A stretch of 5,709 nt of DNA from assembly GCA_020846105.1 (NCBI GenBank), contig JADLEN010000258.1, forward strand, positions 1-5,709, in the 5' to 3' direction. This DNA is from Chitinophagaceae bacterium. Its GTDB lineage: Bacteria > Bacteroidota > Bacteroidia > Chitinophagales > Chitinophagaceae. Both the position numbers and the translations under genes were made by a program. Position 1 is the first letter of the stretch. Each line of letters opens with the position of its first letter. A model generated the notes under the pieces. That model was given only the letters and a program-made list of their open reading frames with translations. It was not told where the DNA came from and made no database searches. Below are positions 1-5,130 of the stretch, in pieces.

Positions 1-13
1 AGCCCGCTTTTTT
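1..13. terminator. Probable half of a terminator cut by the window edge
   Basis: The first bases are AGCCCGC followed directly by a run of seven T. This looks like the right arm and U-tract of an intrinsic terminator for a plus-strand gene lying left of the window. It directly abuts the stop codon of the minus-strand membrane protein gene, so the full hairpin may work in both directions. The other arm is outside the window, so pairing cannot be confirmed. Confidence 0.4.
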
Positions 14-1040
14 ATGTTTTATCTTCAACAAATTCACTCAAGTATATCCGTACAAGCAGCAAAAATAATGAGATAAGTAATGGGCCGAAAATAAGCCCGA
101 GAAAGCCGAAAAGATTGAGCCCTACTACCACCCCAAAAACGGTGATGAGGGGATGAATGTCGCCCAATTTTTTTTGTATTAATAGGCGAAAAATATTGTC
201 ACTCATGCCAATAACTATCAACCCCCAAAACGTAACTCCCAATCCATTATTTATATCACCATTTGCAAAACTAAGAATGGCAATTGGTATCCAAGCAGCC
301 ATAGTGCCTACAAATGGAATGAAAGAGCAAATGCCTGTGACGATACCCCAAAGCACCGGATTTTCGACCCCAAAAATCCAATAGCCCAGCATTGCCAATA
401 GCCCTTGTATGGCACCCATTATTGGCAGGCCTACAGCATTGCTCATTACCGACTCTTTTACTTCGGCCAATACTTTGCTGCGATTCTCTGGTAAAAAGGG
501 AAGGTTTTTTTTAAGCCAAATCTCTACCTCTGAAGATTTAGTGAGTAAAAACCAAAGTAAAAAATAAGCAAATACTATATTGAGTGAAGCATTGGCAATA
601 GAGGATATAAGTGGTGTGACAAAATCAGAAATATGTTCTGTGAATTTAGAAATGTTTATTTGTGAGATTAGATCTCGACCAATTTTTTGATTTATATAAT
701 TCTGTATTTTTTCGAAAGTTGCAATTATAATTTGTGGCTGATTGAAATACGGGCTTATTTTATCGACTAAAATATAACCTATCCATGCAAAAGGTAGCAC
801 GATTACTACAAAGGAAATGCTCATTAGTAAAGTTGCAGCAGCCCATTTTTTCCATTTCTTTTCATATACAAGCTTGTACATTGGCAGTCTTAATACCATG
901 TATAATGCTACTGCACCTAGAAATGCGCTTATCAAAAAGGCTGTTTGCCAAAAAAGTAATACTGCAAAACTCAGTAAAGTAGTCAAGAATAGTATTTGCC
1001 TTATTTTATTTGCAGGTATTTTTTGTAGCGTGTTCATCAT
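12..1040 (-). CDS. AI-2E/PerM-family (UPF0118) integral membrane transporter
   Basis: This 342-residue protein belongs to the AI-2E transporter family (PerM/TqsA/YdiK, formerly UPF0118). Family members are inner-membrane proteins; some export autoinducer-2 and others act in ion or pH homeostasis, so the substrate cannot be assigned. Hydrophobic segments lie near residues 15-31, 33-51, 67-92, 148-167, 203-223, 229-259, 267-280 and 298-332. A polar, probably extracytoplasmic stretch of about 50 residues (93-147) sits in the usual place. The conserved C-terminal half is clear: IQGLLAM (211-217), SFIPFVG (239-245), DNIFR (281-285), HPL (296-298) and the glycine-rich GFLGLIFGP (312-320). Length is normal for the family. 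Translation can start at either of two adjacent ATG codons (1040 or 1037). A candidate promoter overlaps the end of the upstream lysozyme-like gene, so it may be transcribed alone or together with that gene. The family call is firm; the transported compound is unknown. Confidence 0.93.
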   Translation of the reverse strand: MMNTLQKIPANKIRQILFLTTLLSFAVLLFWQTAFLISAFLGAVALYMVLRLPMYKLVYEKKWKKWAAATLLMSISFVVIVLPFAWIGYILVDKISPYFNQPQIIIATFEKIQNYINQKIGRDLISQINISKFTEHISDFVTPLISSIANASLNIVFAYFLLWFLLTKSSEVEIWLKKNLPFLPENRSKVLAEVKESVMSNAVGLPIMGAIQGLLAMLGYWIFGVENPVLWGIVTGICSFIPFVGTMAAWIPIAILSFANGDINNGLGVTFWGLIVIGMSDNIFRLLIQKKLGDIHPLITVFGVVVGLNLFGFLGLIFGPLLISLFLLLVRIYLSEFVEDKT

Positions 1041-1068
1041 TTTTATATACTTCTTTGAAAAAGTAATT

Positions 1069-1103
1069 CAAATGTACAGCAATGCTTTTGTAGGCTAAAC
1101 AAA
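1069..1103 (-). promoter_or_regulatory. Candidate Bacteroidota-type promoter for the membrane transporter gene
   Basis: On the minus strand, TTTG (1103-1100) is followed after 23 bases by TACATTTG (1076-1069), which matches the Bacteroidota -7 consensus TAnnTTTG. The -7 element ends 28 bases before the ATG at 1040, much the same distance as at fbp. The -33 part overlaps the last codons of the upstream lysozyme-like gene. Such short motifs can arise by chance, so the support is the combined spacing. Confidence 0.5.
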
Positions 1104-2006
1104 AATTACGTTTTCAGGCAAAATATTGAAGTTGGCGTTGGCTACCATGTCGGCCTCTTTATCTCTGCGCGTAAGCAAGCCTGGTAGGTTTTTGTTTTTC
1201 CAAATACGTTTCATATTCCGAATTTCATTTGCTATTTCTACAAGATTTTTTTCAGCCACCCAATGGATTATATTTTTCATTTCCCTTCGAGAATCACCCG
1301 ATATGCTAGTGCCTCTGTTATAAATCAATGACAATAGCGCTCCTTGTGCATCGGGCGGCAATTTCTCAATTCCAGGATATAATTTTCTTGTTCTTTGCGC
1401 AAATGCAGGTATTGTATGGGTGTAAAATACTTGTAATGCAATGTCAAAAGTAATTTTTATGTTAGGCAAAGTAGCCAATTTGTTTTTTGCATTTTGTCCA
1501 GTAATGCCAGCAACAGATTGTAGTACCTCCAATGTAGTGCTGTCTACCAATTGCCCAAAAGCTTCAGCAACGGTACTTTTGGTATTAAAACCAATATCAA
1601 AACCTATGCCAACTGTAATACCACTTTCGCCCCCTGGCCAGATTGGTTTTTGATACAACTTGTCATACAAAGCTTTAGAGCTTACCTCAAAAGAAATAAG
1701 CATTTCCATAGAAGATTTGGAAACCAATAATGTAGCGCCGCTTGGTAGGGTCGGAAGTTTTGTGCTAATATAGTTTTCAATACGAGTAGTAGATATTGGA
1801 CCTAAAATTCCATCTGCGCTACAATTCAAGAATCGTTGTATACTTTTGGCCAAATAAGTAATATCGCTAGATTTATTGTTTTCAATCGAAATTTCCATTG
1901 AAGAACAAAGTGTTGTTAACGTAACCAAGTCATAGATCCCCGAAGGGCTTAGGTTCAATTTTAGTTGTATTGCTTTTATTCGGGTACTTAAGTTAGCGAT
2001 AGCCAT
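1095..2006 (-). CDS. Two peptidoglycan-binding repeats plus pesticin/T4-lysozyme-like muramidase domain
   Basis: This protein probably binds and cleaves peptidoglycan glycan chains. The ATG at 2006 gives 303 residues and is preferred; a GTG at 2024 in the same frame would add six residues. Two weakly similar repeats occupy about residues 7-37 and 49-80. They align without gaps from IQLKLNLSPSGI (13-24) and IQRFLNCSADGI (56-67); the second has the DGxxGP turn typical of PG_binding_1 domains. Residues about 95-295 resemble the lysozyme-like domain of pesticin and related proteins. Glu107 (SFE), Thr131 and Asp137 (TVGIGFD) have nearly the spacing of the catalytic E-T-D triad in pesticin. LIYNRG and a C-terminal block with MKRIW and LLTRR also fit. 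No signal peptide, lipobox or membrane segment is visible, so the route to the cell wall is unclear. It could be a housekeeping wall enzyme, a phage-derived lysin or an antibacterial effector; context does not decide. A transporter gene lies 54 bases downstream. The fold call is from motifs only. Confidence 0.82.
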   Translation of the reverse strand: MAIANLSTRIKAIQLKLNLSPSGIYDLVTLTTLCSSMEISIENNKSSDITYLAKSIQRFLNCSADGILGPISTTRIENYISTKLPTLPSGATLLVSKSSMEMLISFEVSSKALYDKLYQKPIWPGGESGITVGIGFDIGFNTKSTVAEAFGQLVDSTTLEVLQSVAGITGQNAKNKLATLPNIKITFDIALQVFYTHTIPAFAQRTRKLYPGIEKLPPDAQGALLSLIYNRGTSISGDSRREMKNIIHWVAEKNLVEIANEIRNMKRIWKNKNLPGLLTRRDKEADMVANANFNILPENVIFV

Positions 2007-2065
2007 AATTGAAAAATTTCGCACAAAATAAGTATTTTTTACAGATAAGTGCTAGTCTTACTTTA

Positions 2066-2099
2066 TTGTTTTCTTTACCCATTCTTTTTACTACTTTTG
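2066..2099 (+). promoter_or_regulatory. Candidate Bacteroidota-type promoter of fbp
   Basis: TTG (2066-2068) is followed after 23 bases by TACTTTTG (2092-2099) and then C, matching the Bacteroidota consensus TTG / TAnnTTTG(C/T). The -7 element ends 25 bases before the fbp ATG, which predicts a leader of about 20 bases. The leader is A-rich and lacks a Shine-Dalgarno sequence, as is usual in this phylum. The spacer is at the long end of the accepted range. Confidence 0.6.
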
Positions 2100-2124
2100 C
2101 AGCCATTTTCAAACAAAAATAACA

Positions 2125-3135
2125 ATGGAAAACAAAAAGAGAAAGCTTATCACGCTTGACGAGTTTACAATACAACAAACCCGCAAATTCCAAAATGCCA
2201 CTGGCGAACTTTCGGCATTGCTTCGTGACATTGCTTTGGCTTGTAAAATCATCAACAAACAAGTGAATATAGCAGGGCTTGTGGACATCTTGGGTAAGCA
2301 CGGTGCTACCAATGTGCAGGGCGAAGAGCAAATGAAATTGGATATTTTTGCGGACGAAACGCTTATAAATGTTTTGCAAAATAGTGCTGAATGTGCGGGT
2401 ATTGCATCTGAAGAAAATGATGAGTTTATTGCCTTCCAAGACGAGTTTTCTTGGAACTCGAAATACGTAGTTTTGTTCGATCCGCTAGATGGTTCGAGCA
2501 ATATAGATGTGAACGCTTCTATCGGCACTATTTTTTCGATTTACAAAAGAGTAAGCCCATTGGGTAGCCCTTGCAACGAAGCTGATTTTTTGCAAGCGGG
2601 TAACAAATTGATGGCAGCGGGCTATGTAATTTATGGATCAAGCACAATGCTCGTTTATGCTACAAAATTGGGTGTAAATGGCTTTACGCTTGAGTCTTCG
2701 ATTGGTGAATATTGCCTTTCTCACCCTGATATGAAGTGCAGCGAGCAAGGTAAAATATATTCGCTAAACCAAGGAAATACAAATAAATACACACAAGGTT
2801 TGAAGGATTATCTCAACTATTGTATGGAAGAGAATAAAGAAGAAGGTCGCCCGCTCACACACCGTTATATCGGTTCGATGGTGGCTGATTTGCACCGCAC
2901 ACTTATCAAAGGCGGCATCTTTATATACCCTGCCGACAAGAAAAATGTGAATGGAAAATTGCGTTTGCAATACGAATGTAACCCGATGGCACTTATCATT
3001 GAAGCTGCTGGCGGCAAGGCCGAACACGGCTCTGGGCGTATATTAGACATTGAACCAACGGAACTTCACCAACGTACTCCAATTTTCATTGGCTCGAAAA
3101 ATATGGTAGAAAAAGCTTTGTCTTTTACAAAATAA
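2125..3135 (+). CDS. fbp: Fructose-1,6-bisphosphatase, class I
   Basis: This cytosolic enzyme hydrolyses fructose 1,6-bisphosphate to fructose 6-phosphate and phosphate, the committed step of gluconeogenesis, and needs Mg2+ or a similar metal. The 336-residue protein is full length for class I. Metal and catalytic residues are in place: Glu96-Glu97 (SEE), Asp119 and Asp122 in DPLDGSSN (119-126), and Glu284 in YECNP. Substrate-binding positions known from the pig enzyme are also visible: Asn215, Tyr248 and Arg247 (HRYIGSM), Tyr268 (IFIYP) and Lys278 (GKLRL). The N-terminal TGEL (26-29) and Lys113-Tyr114 correspond to parts of the AMP allosteric site of the animal enzyme, while the position of pig Arg140 appears to be Lys141. 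AMP inhibition is therefore plausible but not shown. The ATG follows a good promoter by a short A-rich leader. The gene ends in tandem TAA codons and a strong hairpin, so it looks monocistronic. Confidence 0.98.
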   Translation: MENKKRKLITLDEFTIQQTRKFQNATGELSALLRDIALACKIINKQVNIAGLVDILGKHGATNVQGEEQMKLDIFADETLINVLQNSAECAGIASEENDEFIAFQDEFSWNSKYVVLFDPLDGSSNIDVNASIGTIFSIYKRVSPLGSPCNEADFLQAGNKLMAAGYVIYGSSTMLVYATKLGVNGFTLESSIGEYCLSHPDMKCSEQGKIYSLNQGNTNKYTQGLKDYLNYCMEENKEEGRPLTHRYIGSMVADLHRTLIKGGIFIYPADKKNVNGKLRLQYECNPMALIIEAAGGKAEHGSGRILDIEPTELHQRTPIFIGSKNMVEKALSFTK

Positions 3136-3157
3136 TAAACTTAAAATATCAAATGCC

Positions 3158-3202
3158 AAAACGCAAAGCTATTTTTAAAACATAGCTTTGCGTTTTCTTT
3201 TT
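3158..3202 (+). terminator. Intrinsic terminator of fbp
   Basis: A perfect 15-bp inverted repeat (3158-3172 with 3182-3196) encloses a 9-base loop. The right arm ends in four T and is followed by CTTTTT, giving the U-rich tail. It starts 22 bases after the fbp stop codon and only 21 bases separate it from the next ATG. The right arm also holds a TAGCTTTG element that may serve the following gene. Confidence 0.9.
3183..3190 (+). promoter_or_regulatory. Candidate -7 element of bshB1 inside the fbp terminator stem
   Basis: TAGCTTTG followed by C matches the TAnnTTTG(C/T) consensus and ends 27 bases before the bshB1 ATG. That distance is close to those at fbp (25) and at the transporter gene (28). 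No TTG occurs at the expected -33 distance, so the promoter would be incomplete. Since the motif is also part of a perfect stem, it may be coincidence. There is no other room for a promoter downstream of the terminator. Confidence 0.35.
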
Positions 3203-3217
3203 CTGTAAAGAATTCTT

Positions 3218-3967
3218 ATGAAAATGAACGAACACAAACTACACATTCTCGCCATCGCCGCCCACCCAGATGATGTAGAATTGGGAGCAGGAGGCACATT
3301 GATCAAGCACGCACGAATGGGGCAAAATGTGGGCGTGCTGGACCTTACTGAAGGAGAATTGGGTACCCGTGGCTCTGTGGCAGATAGGTATAACGAAGCA
3401 GCAAAAGCCGCTAAAATTATGGGTTTGACGACGAGAGAAAATGCACAAATACGCGATGGTTTTTTCAGAAATGATGAGGAACATCAAAAACGTATAATTC
3501 ATTATATACGCAAATATCAGCCCGAAATTATAATCACAAATGCTCCCGAAGACCGCCATCCAGACCATGGACGAGGTTTTGAACTTGTGCGTGATGCTTG
3601 TTTTTTATCGGGCTTGCGAAAAATAGAAACATTTGATGCCGCAGGAAATGCTCAAAATGCTTGGCGACCCAAACGTATTTTTTCGTTGATTCAAGACAGG
3701 CAATTAGAGCCAACCTTTATCGTAGATATTTCGGTAGAATTTGAACAAAAAATGGAAGCCATATTGGCGTATAGCTCGCAATTTTATCAAGCAAATTCTG
3801 ACGAACCTATTACTTACATAGCTACCCAAAATTTTATCGACCAAATAAAATATCGTGATGCTCTTTTGGGTAAAAAAATTGGCAAGCAATATGGCGAAGG
3901 CTTTATCTCGGTCAATATTCCAGGTATTTCCTCGTTGGATAGTTTGTTGTATCCCGAAATTGCTTAA
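3218..3967 (+). CDS. bshB1: Bacillithiol biosynthesis deacetylase BshB1 (PIG-L/LmbE family)
   Basis: BshB enzymes are zinc-dependent cytosolic deacetylases that convert N-acetylglucosaminyl-malate to glucosaminyl-malate, the second step of bacillithiol synthesis; BshC then adds cysteine. The 249-residue protein begins the PIG-L fold at residue 8 and has AHPDD (15-19), where His16 and Asp19 are expected zinc ligands and Asp18 the catalytic base. HPDH (114-117) supplies the third ligand, His117. The stretch TEGELGTRG (44-52) is characteristic of the BshB1 branch and separates it from general LmbE proteins. Length is usual. The ATG at 3218 is chosen; an in-frame ATG at 3224 would remove only two residues. 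The gene sits just after the fbp terminator and 15 bases before a small unknown gene, probably co-transcribed. No bshA or bshC is in the window, which is common since the pathway genes are often scattered. A related sugar deacetylase is the main alternative. Confidence 0.93.
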   Translation: MKMNEHKLHILAIAAHPDDVELGAGGTLIKHARMGQNVGVLDLTEGELGTRGSVADRYNEAAKAAKIMGLTTRENAQIRDGFFRNDEEHQKRIIHYIRKYQPEIIITNAPEDRHPDHGRGFELVRDACFLSGLRKIETFDAAGNAQNAWRPKRIFSLIQDRQLEPTFIVDISVEFEQKMEAILAYSSQFYQANSDEPITYIATQNFIDQIKYRDALLGKKIGKQYGEGFISVNIPGISSLDSLLYPEIA

Positions 3968-3982
3968 AGCCCTTTATTCATT

Positions 3983-4192
3983 ATGAAATCAACTATCAAA
4001 TTGCGCAAAATTTTGGAGCAATACGATTGTACTTTTACTATCAATAATGAAAACCAATTTGAGGTATTTGTAGCTACAAAATTTGGGGATGAAACAGGTG
4101 TATTTACAGGCAAATCTTTTAGTGTAGTTGTAGGCTATGTATATGCGTGGATGGAGAAAAAACGAAAAAGTAATTTTAAAATAATGGAATAA
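3983..4192 (+). CDS. Small protein of unknown function, 69 residues
   Basis: I do not recognise this protein. It starts 15 bases after the bshB1 stop codon and ends four bases before the stem of a strong terminator, so it is probably the last gene of the bshB1 transcript. The sequence suggests a short basic helix (residues 4-14), an extended stretch rich in beta-forming residues (16-32), a loop with GDETGVFTGK (35-44) and a second helix (45-62) ending in a basic cluster, EKKRK (58-62). Residues 46-57 are hydrophobic and aromatic but too short and too mixed for a convincing membrane span. There is one cysteine (Cys16) and no signal peptide. The compact pattern with a clear ATG, operon spacing and terminator favours a real gene. 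A role in thiol metabolism would be guesswork. Confidence 0.7.
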   Translation: MKSTIKLRKILEQYDCTFTINNENQFEVFVATKFGDETGVFTGKSFSVVVGYVYAWMEKKRKSNFKIME

Positions 4193-4232
4193 AAAAGGCT
4201 GTCTCGTATTCTTGAGACAGCCTCTTTTTTTT
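4191..4232. terminator. Bidirectional terminator between the small gene and tRNA-Cys
   Basis: A perfect 10-bp stem (4196-4205 with 4214-4223) with an 8-base loop is flanked by six A on the left and by C plus eight T on the right. Read on the plus strand it ends the bshB1-small gene transcript; the stem starts four bases after the stop codon. Read on the minus strand the A-run becomes a U-tract, and it lies just past the 3' end of the tRNA gene. It thus serves two convergent transcripts. Confidence 0.92.
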
Positions 4233-4236
4233 AGTG

Positions 4237-4307
4237 AGGTCGAGAGCGGATTCGAACCGCTGTAGCAGCTTTTGCAGAGCTGAGCCTAGCCACTCGGCCA
4301 CCCGACC
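4237..4307 (-). tRNA. tRNA-Cys (anticodon GCA)
   Basis: The minus strand folds into a complete cloverleaf of 71 bases. The acceptor stem pairs GGTCGGG with CTCGACC (one G-T pair). The D stem has three pairs (GCC/GGC). The anticodon stem CAGCT/AGCTG carries loop CTGCAAA with GCA at 4275-4273. The variable loop has four bases, and the T arm is AGCGG-TTCGAAT-CCGCT. The discriminator base is U, the known identity element for cysteinyl-tRNA synthetase. CCA is not encoded and must be added afterwards. The gene has its own promoter upstream and a bidirectional terminator downstream. Confidence 0.97.
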
Positions 4308-4332
4308 ATTTCACTGTTTTGGGAGTGGAGCG

Positions 4333-4363
4333 CAAATGTAGGGGATTTGGCAAAGAATATCAA
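4333..4363 (-). promoter_or_regulatory. Promoter of the tRNA-Cys gene, Bacteroidota type
   Basis: On the minus strand, TTG (4363-4361) is followed after 20 bases by TACATTTG (4340-4333), an exact match to the TAnnTTTG element with a central spacer length. Transcription would start about 20 bases before the mature tRNA 5' end at 4307. It lies between the response regulator stop codon and the tRNA, so the tRNA need not depend on read-through. Confidence 0.7.
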
Positions 4364-4390
4364 TTATTTTTTGAGGAAAAGAAATAATTT

Positions 4391-5128
4391 TTACAACCTC
4401 AATAGACTTTTTAGCCTTGCCATTCCCGATTGGCTCACTGAAATTTTCATGCCACAATGTAGCAATGCAATATGGCTGTTTTTCTCGTATGGTTCTATGC
4501 TTTGCAATTGGCTAATGGGCATTAGGTAGGACCGATGGACCCGTACGAATAAGTTGGGGTCTAATGATTTTTCAAGATTAGTAAGCGTGTTCTTTTTTAA
4601 GAAATTTCCTTCTTTACTTGCTATTTTTACATAATCATCATTTGCTTCAATGTAATAGATGTCCTCGGCAGGAATTATTCTAATATTGCCTCTGTCTTTT
4701 ACTACAATTCTATGTTGGTAACCCTCGTAGATATTGTCATCCAGAAGGTTGCCCACTGCAGTGATATTTGTTGCCAATGCTTGGTGCTGGCATTTTTGAA
4801 TAGCCTTGTCAAAACGATCTTTAGTTATAGGCTTGAGCAAGTAGTCTATTGCATGGATTTCGAACGCTTTCATTGCATAATCATCAAATGCTGTAGTGAA
4901 AATAACAGCAGGCGGATTGTCCAACATTTCTATTAATTCGAAGCCGTTAATTCTGGGCATCTGAATGTCTAAAAATAATAAGTCAGGTTCGTGTTTTTGT
5001 ATGCTTTTAAATGCTTCAAATCCATCGGGACATTCGTCGATTACTTCAAAATTGGGGTAGGCTTGAAGCAGTTTTACAATCAAGGCCCTTGCTAGTGGTT
5101 CATCATCTATGACTATTACTTTGTACAT
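4391..5128 (-). CDS. LytTR-family response regulator
   Basis: This 245-residue cytoplasmic protein is a two-component transcription regulator of the LytR/AlgR type. The N-terminal receiver domain (about 2-115) has the acidic pair Asp8-Asp9, the phosphoacceptor Asp54 (FLDIQMP), Thr78-Thr79 and Lys99 (LLKP). The C-terminal LytTR DNA-binding domain (about 139-243) has IYYIEANDDYVKI (157-169), the LxxLEKxL region near 182-189 and FVRVHRSYL (194-202), all typical. Length is normal. The ATG at 5128 follows the kinase stop codon by two bases, so the two genes are almost surely co-transcribed and translationally coupled, and the kinase is the likely phosphodonor. Target promoters cannot be named. LytTR regulators in this phylum control diverse genes, so the wall-lysis role implied by the family name should not be assumed. 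Confidence 0.96.
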   Translation of the reverse strand: MYKVIVIDDEPLARALIVKLLQAYPNFEVIDECPDGFEAFKSIQKHEPDLLFLDIQMPRINGFELIEMLDNPPAVIFTTAFDDYAMKAFEIHAIDYLLKPITKDRFDKAIQKCQHQALATNITAVGNLLDDNIYEGYQHRIVVKDRGNIRIIPAEDIYYIEANDDYVKIASKEGNFLKKNTLTNLEKSLDPNLFVRVHRSYLMPISQLQSIEPYEKNSHIALLHCGMKISVSQSGMARLKSLLRL

Positions 5129-5130
5129 AA

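Noticed and set aside
157..982. Plus-strand reading frames of 65-93 codons opposite the membrane transporter gene
   Set aside because: They are shadows of a conserved membrane protein and show no motif or promoter.
2114..2121. TATTTTTG on the minus strand as a promoter for the lysozyme-like gene
   Set aside because: It matches the -7 consensus, but no TTG lies at the -33 distance and the leader would be about 100 bases, unlike the other genes here. The bases are also in an A-rich stretch where the motif is likely by chance.
1993..2528. Two long minus-strand reading frames (1993-2439 and 2109-2528) opposite the start of fbp
   Set aside because: They lie antisense to a clearly conserved enzyme gene, resemble no known family and are low-complexity reverse translations of it.
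3208..3217. Ten-base palindrome AAGAATTCTT just before the bshB1 ATG
   Set aside because: It is too short and AT-rich to support an operator call, and no second copy was seen.
3218..4307. Functional link between bshB1 and the nearby tRNA-Cys through cysteine use
   Set aside because: Bacillithiol contains cysteine, but the tRNA is on the opposite strand with its own promoter and a terminator in between, so the adjacency is probably chance.
4362..4389. A/T-only inverted repeat (8 bp) after the response regulator as its terminator
   Set aside because: The stem has no G-C pair and no U-tract follows on the minus strand. It overlaps the -33 side of the tRNA-Cys promoter, so it is better explained as AT-rich spacer.
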